This document shows, in pieces, positions 24,352-29,495 of a DNA stretch of 32,773 nt. The stretch spans positions 1 through 32,773 of IMG/VR virus record IMGVR_UViG_3300045743_000045; one strand, written 5' to 3'. Position 1 is the first letter of the stretch. Each line of letters starts with the position of its first letter. The notes beneath the pieces are model-generated. The model saw nothing but the letters and a program-made list of their open reading frames with translations, was not told the origin of the DNA and made no database searches. The translations under genes were made by a program, and so were the position numbers. This DNA is from a virus.

Positions 24352-26397
24352 TTAGTCGGCTAAGCCCCAATTCGGACCCGTCGAAACGTCAACCTTGACG
24401 GGAATGCGAAGCGGAATAGCGGTTTGCATCGTATGTTGGATAAATCGAAAAGCCTCTTGCATCTGCGGCGAATTGTCGCGCACGCTATGATCGGTTTCGT
24501 CATGTACGGTAATTCGGGGAACGCCTGTAAAGTCATAAACCCCGCTTCGATAGCAAGCGAGCATTCCCGTTTTCACTATGTCAGGCTCACTTCCCTGAAA
24601 CTTGTAATTGACGCCACGATACTCGTATGCACGCTTTATGTTAGAGCCGAATTCGCGTATTGCGCGCTCATAGGGTAGAGGTTCGCCGCGCCAGCCCCGC
24701 TCTTGAGGTTCCCACAAATTGAACCTGATGCGGCGGCCTAGAATGGTCCGCACGAAGCCAAATTCTTGAACCTCTTGGCCTATTAGCTTCATTGTGGGCT
24801 TAACGTATGGCGCGGCTTTGTGGTAGAATTGCGAGAACGTTTTACCGTCAGCCCTGCTCATTCCGGCTTTATACGAAAGCGAACTTTCAGACTGTCCATA
24901 AAGCAAACCGAAGTTCATGTTTTTAACTGGACGACGCTTGTCTTTAATCTCGGCCTTATCTGTTAAGCTCCAACCCATGAACGGTGCAACGCCCTCGTAA
25001 ACGTACATATGATAATCGGTTGCAGGATCATTGATATACCGCTGGCGTAATAGCTCCGCAGTACCGTCGCCGTCATCAACAGCGTAGTGCGCCAAGATGC
25101 GATAATGAATTTGACTGTAATCATTCTTTTGCCAAAACGCATGACCATAATCAGGCGTAAAGATTTGCCTAACCTTTTTACCCAGCTTCGTGCGCGAGGG
25201 GATATTTTGCAAATTAGGATCGGACGACGCAAATCGTCCCACAACTGTCCCGTTCTTATCGCCCTTCAAAGGATGAAATTGCGGAAACACTTTACCGTCA
25301 ACATTCTTTTCGATAATATATGATTGCAGGAAGGTTCCGCAAATCTTTTCGTGCTCGCGTATATCGACAATCAAATCCCCGATAGGGTGTTCAAGCTCGT
25401 TTAGTATCTCTTTTTCAAAACTCACTTTGTCTTTAGCATCGGGGTTTTTCTGAAGCTCTTTGCGGCTAGCTTTCTTCGCCGGTATTTGCAAACCTAAATG
25501 ATTGAACAGCTTCACAAGGTCGGCGGTTGAACAGCTTTCTAGTTTAAACCCGTGCTCGGCTTCAACACGCTTATAAAGTTCAATTGTTTCCTTCTCTAGT
25601 TCATCTTTCATAATTTCCGCTTTGGCTACGTCAACGGTTACGCCTTCCCGGCGCATTCGGACCAATAACGGAATAAGATCACATTCAAGACGAAATATCT
25701 GCGTTAGCTCTTGCCGCTCTAGCTCTTGCAATTGCAGCGGTAGAATTCGCAAGGGTAAATCTGCATCAGCTTCGCCGTAAGGACCTACTAGACGCGGGGG
25801 GCTGCGGTATATTTCCGCTCGCAATGCTTTTTCATTAGGCGAATATGCCGCTCTAATCCATTCGTATAATATGTTTGTTTCTTTGCCTTCGCCAAGATAC
25901 TTTTCGGATAGCACGTCAAGGGCAACCTTTGCATCTGCATCAAGGATAGCTTCAGCGAATTGAACGTCATTAAGTTGTCCATTTACATAAATTCCTTCCT
26001 CTGCTAGCCATCCAATATCATAAAGAAGGTTAGCGCCGACTTTCGGTAAATTGTTTTCGAGAACGTATTTCAGCCAAGGGAAAACTTGCGCAGGGTTTAG
26101 ATTGTGCTGCGGCTCAACCTCATGCCGAATCGGGAAGTACCACTTGCCCCTGTTCCCTAGCCGATCAACCGCCCCAATCGACGCGCCGACGATATGGCCG
26201 CGTCCGCGCGCCCATCCTGGCCCGCCTGTGGTCAACTCGGGGTCGAAGGTCTCAACGTCAAGGCTAAGCGCCGTTGCCGCTGACAGGTTCAGAAAGCTGG
26301 TAGGTGCGCGCCAGCCCGTTTCCGGTATGGGCGGAAGCGCCTTCAGCCGCGTAGCCTTGCGCGGGATTAAGTCTGCGTCATCGAAGAACAAAGACAT
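24352..26397 (-). CDS. family A DNA polymerase with 3'-5' exonuclease
   Basis: A 681-aa replicative polymerase. The exonuclease domain has Exo I LDVETFD (D47, E49), Exo II GANLLYD (N123, D127) and Exo III YGEAD (Y207, D211). The polymerase domain has GRFASSDPNLQNIP (387-400), motif A NDYSQIHYRILAHY (D426), the O-helix R488-x3-K492-x3-F496-x3-Y500-G, and motif C VHDE (D633, E634). In motif A the usual Glu of DYSQIE is His (H431). That position is the steric-gate/ribose-sensing residue in Pol I, an uncommon change. There is no 5' nuclease domain. The ATG overlaps the clamp stop by one base (TAATG), so polymerase and clamp are translationally coupled. Confidence 0.95.
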   Translation of the reverse strand: MSLFFDDADLIPRKATRLKALPPIPETGWRAPTSFLNLSAATALSLDVETFDPELTTGGPGWARGRGHIVGASIGAVDRLGNRGKWYFPIRHEVEPQHNLNPAQVFPWLKYVLENNLPKVGANLLYDIGWLAEEGIYVNGQLNDVQFAEAILDADAKVALDVLSEKYLGEGKETNILYEWIRAAYSPNEKALRAEIYRSPPRLVGPYGEADADLPLRILPLQLQELERQELTQIFRLECDLIPLLVRMRREGVTVDVAKAEIMKDELEKETIELYKRVEAEHGFKLESCSTADLVKLFNHLGLQIPAKKASRKELQKNPDAKDKVSFEKEILNELEHPIGDLIVDIREHEKICGTFLQSYIIEKNVDGKVFPQFHPLKGDKNGTVVGRFASSDPNLQNIPSRTKLGKKVRQIFTPDYGHAFWQKNDYSQIHYRILAHYAVDDGDGTAELLRQRYINDPATDYHMYVYEGVAPFMGWSLTDKAEIKDKRRPVKNMNFGLLYGQSESSLSYKAGMSRADGKTFSQFYHKAAPYVKPTMKLIGQEVQEFGFVRTILGRRIRFNLWEPQERGWRGEPLPYERAIREFGSNIKRAYEYRGVNYKFQGSEPDIVKTGMLACYRSGVYDFTGVPRITVHDETDHSVRDNSPQMQEAFRFIQHTMQTAIPLRIPVKVDVSTGPNWGLAD

Positions 26398-27392
26398 TAT
26401 ACTGCTATCTGCATAACCAAGCCGCGAACTTTATCGCCGAAGAAAAAGGTTGTACCTTTTACCCCAACGAAGTCAATCGTTTTAACGTAAGGCTCTATTA
26501 TTTTGAGATATTTCAAGTTGAAACTTGGGCCTTCCGGCAAGCCTTCAACTTCATAGCTAGCGCCTAAGTTTGTATCCGTATGCGTCGAAAGTATGCCTTG
26601 CCCACAATGAACGCGGTTGTCATCTGCGAAAGGCGCAATCGCGTCTAAGCCATGATAAAACGTCTCAGGAATAGGTTTATCGAGACAAGGAACGTTTAGA
26701 ATACGATCAACGTTAGGCCATTTCTCGGTGTATTGCTGCGTCTTTATCCATGAATTATCAGAAAACCAGAAAGTTACAGACCCGGCGGAAAATCCAAGCC
26801 TAGACAACGGCAGAGTGCATCTAGATACTGCGAGCGCGGCAAGCTTCGGTATGACAAGGGGAGGAAGGTCAATTCCGTGCCAGTATTCAAATAAGATATG
26901 TGTATTCGTTGAAACCATTGTTTGATTTCGTAAGAGAATAGAGGCTGTAACCATAAACTCTGAGTTATCAGATACAATTGTGCTGACGACATTGAAGCCT
27001 TCCTTAAGACTGTCATTGATTATGGCGCAAGGCGCGTCAGGCTCAACGCTTAGCAATTGATCTGAAGTCAAGCATGGAACAACCGCTTTGAACTTTTCCG
27101 ACTTTATTGAAAGCCGCTCGTTATCTAGCTGCGTAATCGAGAACGTTTCGCCGCAGCGTTCAAGCGCAGCCAATAGCTTTAGCGTATGCGGATTGGCGGT
27201 TATATCTTCGTCAATCCGCACGCCAGCGGCCAGCGTTCCGTTGAAGGCAACGGCTGTATTGTGGGCAAGTCGGCAATGTGTTTCGTGAGGTTGCCCCGCG
27301 TCTTTTTGAGCTACGCTGATAAACTTCAAAGCCGAAACTAGCGCCGTTGACTTGGCTTTAGGTTCGGCTTTCTTTCTTCCTCGCGGGGCCAT
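26397..27392 (-). CDS. DnaN-like sliding clamp
   Basis: A 331-aa protein encoded directly before and coupled to the polymerase. After a basic tail (APRGRKKAEPKAKS) it shows repeated alpha-beta units of the beta-clamp fold: an N-terminal unit around THCRLAHNTAVAFNGTLAAG, a middle unit with FMVTASILLRNQTMVSTNTH, and a C-terminal unit ending VGVKGTTFFFGDKVRGLVMQ, where DnaN-type proteins have their final strands. It is about 40 residues shorter than bacterial DnaN. It would encircle DNA and hold the polymerase. The identification is from fold pattern and neighbour, not from invariant residues. Confidence 0.75.
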   Translation of the reverse strand: MAPRGRKKAEPKAKSTALVSALKFISVAQKDAGQPHETHCRLAHNTAVAFNGTLAAGVRIDEDITANPHTLKLLAALERCGETFSITQLDNERLSIKSEKFKAVVPCLTSDQLLSVEPDAPCAIINDSLKEGFNVVSTIVSDNSEFMVTASILLRNQTMVSTNTHILFEYWHGIDLPPLVIPKLAALAVSRCTLPLSRLGFSAGSVTFWFSDNSWIKTQQYTEKWPNVDRILNVPCLDKPIPETFYHGLDAIAPFADDNRVHCGQGILSTHTDTNLGASYEVEGLPEGPSFNLKYLKIIEPYVKTIDFVGVKGTTFFFGDKVRGLVMQIAV

Positions 27393-27396
27393 AACT

Positions 27397-27579
27397 TCAA
27401 ACTTTCATTTTATCATAGGCGCATTGAATATAATGAACCGCCTTTAGCAAGTCAAGCTTCTCTTGCCCTTCGCGCTTGTTTTTGCCAAACCGCTTCATAT
27501 ATTTTTCAGCCTGTTTAATGCAATCTTCGGCCGAATAATTCGTAATAATATCTTCGCCCCTGTCGCCGTACTGAGGCAC
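27397..27579 (-). CDS. small protein, probably longer through a frameshift
   Basis: A 60-aa product from a GTG start with only a weak ribosome binding site. The protein-like reading clearly continues upstream (AYDWNKFSLEVYKHIEFYTV) without any start codon in that frame. A strong ribosome binding site (AAAGGAG, 27667-27673) and ATG (27656-27658) lie in another frame, which stops at ATA TGA C after MFDKRKPRI. A +1 shift there would give MFDKRKPR-YDWNKF... of about 85 aa. The core DCIKQAEKYMKRFGKNKREG ... LLKAVHYIQCAYDK resembles small proteins common in phage replication regions. The gene ends four bases before the clamp gene. Confidence 0.65.
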   Translation of the reverse strand: MPQYGDRGEDIITNYSAEDCIKQAEKYMKRFGKNKREGQEKLDLLKAVHYIQCAYDKMKV

Positions 27580-27680
27580 AGTGTAAAACTCTATATGTTT
27601 GTAAACTTCGAGTGAAAACTTATTCCAGTCATATGCGCGGCTTGCGTTTGTCGAACATTGCGATAACTCCTTTAGAAAGT

Positions 27681-27698
27681 GAGGGGCTTCCGCCCCTC
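27681..27698 (-). terminator. GC-rich hairpin between small leftward genes
   Basis: GAGGGGC (27681-27687), loop TTCC, GCCCCTC (27692-27698): a 7-bp stem with a tetraloop. In the leftward direction it follows the stop of the 47-aa gene by three bases and is not followed by a U run, so it is more likely an attenuator or mRNA-stability element than a full stop before the downstream genes. Confidence 0.5.
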
Positions 27699-27701
27699 GA
27701 A

Positions 27702-27845
27702 TTAGCGCTTACGCTGATACGATAACTTACCTTTTTCTGCCATCGTATCGTAAGCTTCACGAATGATACGCTTGCATTCGTTCGACAATTCAACGTGAGT
27801 AGGTTCGCGCCCTAGCTTCTCTTTCAGCTTTTCGTAAATCGTCAT
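27702..27845 (-). CDS. 47-aa charged hypothetical protein
   Basis: Starts at 27845 behind GGAG (27854-27857) and a recognisable leftward promoter. The product MTIYEKLKEKLGREPTHVEL...QRKR is highly charged and helical, with no membrane segment. LGREPTHVELSNECKRIIREA could form a small helical bundle. The family is not recognised. As the first gene after the promoter at 27875-27903 it could be a small regulator or host-takeover protein. Confidence 0.65.
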   Translation of the reverse strand: MTIYEKLKEKLGREPTHVELSNECKRIIREAYDTMAEKGKLSYQRKR

Positions 27846-27874
27846 CTTCGTTACTCCGCTTCGTTCGATGACTC

Positions 27875-27913
27875 TTTATCGCATATCGCCGTAGCTACGT
27901 CAACCCCTACGGC
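27875..27913 (-). promoter_or_regulatory. leftward promoter with overlapping dyad operator
   Basis: Read leftward: -35 TTGACG (27903-27898), a 17-base spacer, -10 GATAAA (27880-27875), good sigma-70-type spacing. A dyad with 7-bp arms GCCGTAG (27913-27907) and CTACGGC (27895-27889) surrounds the -35 box, so a protein bound there would block it. It would drive the 47-aa gene, the frameshifted gene, clamp and polymerase. Confidence 0.6.
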
Positions 27914-27925
27914 AAAATAATTTAG

Positions 27926-28078
27926 CTAATTCCTGCGACAGAATGTCGCAAGCAAAAGCGGTAGAGTTAGGATCAATGCCAACGCTAGGAAAACTGAGGC
28001 TGTTGCCAGCATTCCTAACAAGCGAAATAGGATTGCCCACACATACAAAGCCGTAACCCAATTTGCGAGATTAAACAT
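27926..28078 (-). CDS. 50-aa membrane protein
   Basis: Starts one base after the methyltransferase-like gene's stop (TGATATG), so it is translationally coupled to it. The product (MFNLANWVTALYVWAILFRL...) is almost entirely hydrophobic, with two likely transmembrane helices (about 6-23 and 25-44) and a basic C-terminus CRRN. It could be a small inner-membrane protein acting on the host, for example in exclusion, but no family is recognised. It contains one octamer copy (28034-28041). Confidence 0.7.
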   Translation of the reverse strand: MFNLANWVTALYVWAILFRLLGMLATASVFLALALILTLPLLLATFCRRN

Positions 28079-28079
28079 A

Positions 28080-28628
28080 TCAACCCCATTGCTCTGCCCT
28101 TGCGGGAGCTATTCCAGTGAATGTTCGGCTTCGCTCTTTCCATCGGTTAGGGCCAGGCGGCATTCTATGTACGCGAGCTTCCCGACCTTCCACTATATTT
28201 GTTGGCTTCAGCTTCGGTAGCCCCTTAAGCCATAGACATGTAGCCTTAGTCTCTCCATGCCCAAATTGCCAAGGCTGAATTATTTGATCTGGTTTCCTAA
28301 TCCGCGACGATATGATACTGATAGGATTTTCAAGTGCGATACGCGTTATATCAGCATCTAACAGCTTACGTACAAAAATTAAAGCTTCGCGCTGTTCATT
28401 ATGTTTTTCTTCAAACCATCGCGCTCCGCTAACTGCCAAATGAGTGCAAGGCGGATGAGCAATCATTAAATCCCAACCTTCATTAATAATGTTAATTATG
28501 TCAGTTTGATAATGATTATTAGTCCAGTCTTCTGCCGGAAGCAAATCGCATGACCAAGCTTCGTGACCTTTAGCCCTAAAGGCCCTGCGAACTACGCCAG
28601 AAAATTCGCAAGCTACTAGAACTTTCAT
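28080..28628 (-). CDS. minimal C5-cytosine-methyltransferase-like protein
   Basis: A 182-aa protein. The start at 28628 is chosen because GGGGGAG lies just upstream; the longer in-frame start at 28670 lies inside the preceding gene. The motifs follow C5 DNA methyltransferases: motif I LVACEFSGVVRRAF (5-17), motif II CDLLP (27-31), motif IV HPPCT (58-62, catalytic Cys 61), motif VI ALENP (98-102), and a C-terminal TFTGIAPARAEQWG like the last conserved block. At about half the usual length it has little room for a target-recognition domain, and PCT replaces the usual PCQ. It may modify DNA with low specificity or act on nucleotides or RNA. It lies in a run of overlapping small genes. Confidence 0.7.
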   Translation of the reverse strand: MKVLVACEFSGVVRRAFRAKGHEAWSCDLLPAEDWTNNHYQTDIINIINEGWDLMIAHPPCTHLAVSGARWFEEKHNEQREALIFVRKLLDADITRIALENPISIISSRIRKPDQIIQPWQFGHGETKATCLWLKGLPKLKPTNIVEGREARVHRMPPGPNRWKERSRTFTGIAPARAEQWG

Positions 28629-28629
28629 A

Positions 28630-28851
28630 TCACTCCCCCGAATAAATGATAACGTCAGGAAACTTCGCAATCAAAAGCGCCTTGGCGCTTTCGTATGTAT
28701 GCGCTCTAATATGTAGGTCAATCGTTGATCCTAGCGCATTCCAGAGCCGAGCGCCTTCGCCCCAAAACTGCCCCTGCGGATCACAGCCGAACTTAAGCGG
28801 AATTTCTACAATCTCGACTAGCTCGCTTGTGTGCATATCAATCGTGCGCAT
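28630..28851 (-). CDS. 73-aa hypothetical protein
   Basis: The ATG at 28851 overlaps the previous gene's stop (TGATG); a TTG one codon earlier is possible. The product is soluble and mixed alpha/beta (TSELVEIVEIPLKFGCDPQG ... YESAKALLIAKFPDVIIYSG). The family is not recognised. Its stop sits within the ribosome-binding region of the methyltransferase-like gene, so the two are probably co-translated and may act together. Confidence 0.7.
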   Translation of the reverse strand: MRTIDMHTSELVEIVEIPLKFGCDPQGQFWGEGARLWNALGSTIDLHIRAHTYESAKALLIAKFPDVIIYSGE

Positions 28852-29063
28852 CAAACTTTCCCCGTAATTTTGTTGGCAGTCGCGGTAGCTATCTCAGCAA
28901 TCACTCTTAGGTTATGAGCTACGTCAAACATGCGACAATCTAGCTCAGCTTTTGAGCTAGGCTCATAAACTCCTTTGATAATCGCCCTATCAAAGTCAAT
29001 CTTCGCTAGATCAAGCCTGCAATCTAGCTCGGCAATTACCTTTTGAAAGTCGGCTCTGTTCAT
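28851..29063 (-). CDS. 70-aa helical hypothetical protein
   Basis: Its ATG overlaps the preceding 47-aa gene's stop (ATGA) behind GGGGAAA. The product is predicted all-helical with repeated ELDCR motifs (AELDCRLDLAKIDF and KAELDCRMFDVAHNL, about 27 residues apart), suggesting a duplicated helical hairpin, and ends ATANKITGKV. No function is assigned. An octamer copy (29080-29087) lies just upstream of its ribosome binding site. Confidence 0.7.
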   Translation of the reverse strand: MNRADFQKVIAELDCRLDLAKIDFDRAIIKGVYEPSSKAELDCRMFDVAHNLRVIAEIATATANKITGKV

Positions 29064-29203
29064 CGTCGTTTCCCCATTGTGCCCACAAACCCATGAAGCT
29101 CTAGCAGCTTAGAAAAGCGCAAATCGAATTGCCACTTCGACAATATGCCATACTCAACTTGTGCCCAAAGTTCGCCAATGTCTGTTTTAAGTCGCGATTG
29201 CAT
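29060..29203 (-). CDS. 47-aa hypothetical protein, first gene of cassette
   Basis: Starts at 29203 with AAAGGA about 9 bases upstream and encodes MQSRLKTDIGELWAQVEYGI and a further 27 residues ending in MGKRR. It is helical and basic at the C-terminus. Its last four bases overlap the next start. It is the first gene after the AT-rich control region at 29204-29495 and heads a five-gene coupled cassette (47, 70, 73, 182 and 50 aa). The family is not recognised. Confidence 0.6.
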   Translation of the reverse strand: MQSRLKTDIGELWAQVEYGILSKWQFDLRFSKLLELHGFVGTMGKRR

Positions 29204-29495
29204 AACTTAGTCCTTTAAGGGGGGTTGACAGGGTATCAAATATCTAAGTGTCTGTTTTGTAAGGTATATATAGAGTTTTTTAGTAGTTTAATAAGTTTAA
29301 TGGTTTTTAAGAGTGACGTTTAATGAGTTTAATGGGTGGAGATATGCACATATCCTTATGCCCTCTGATATATATATATAGGGCAGCGCTAAACGAAAAC
29401 TGCTAAAAACAGCCATTTTTACCAGACATTTCAAACACTTAGCCAAAATTCACCCCGTTATACGCATTAACCTACTGATATTGCTATTAAACTTT
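29204..29495. other. AT-rich intergenic region, candidate replication origin or control region
   Basis: A 292-base gap downstream of the primase-helicase gene, visibly richer in A+T than its flanks. It holds four copies of GTTTAAT arranged as two direct repeats, a perfect palindrome GATATGCACATATC (29341-29354), a hairpin TGCCCT/AGGGCA (29359-29364, 29380-29385) around an alternating (AT) run, and TAAAAA/TTTTTA (29404-29409, 29416-29421). Reading leftward, TTAAAC and TATACC separated by 17 bases could be a promoter for the cassette. Repeats, palindromes and an easily melted tract next to a primase gene suggest an origin. No gene was seen. Confidence 0.55.
29286..29335. repeat. 18-bp direct repeats (iteron-like)
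   Basis: GTTTAATAAGTTTAATGG (29286-29303) and GTTTAATGAGTTTAATGG (29318-29335) differ at one of 18 positions and are offset by 32 bp, about three helical turns. Each contains two GTTTAAT units 9 bp apart (29286, 29295, 29318, 29327), so a protein could bind four sites on one DNA face. Either an initiator-binding iteron set or a repressor operator is possible. Confidence 0.75.

Noticed and set aside
29225-29230. TTGACA as a rightward -35 box in the AT-rich region
   Set aside because: No acceptable -10 lies 15-19 bases downstream, and all genes on the right are leftward.
29286-29335. CRISPR-like array
   Set aside because: Only two repeats, with a 14-base gap and internal substructure; iteron or operator fits better.
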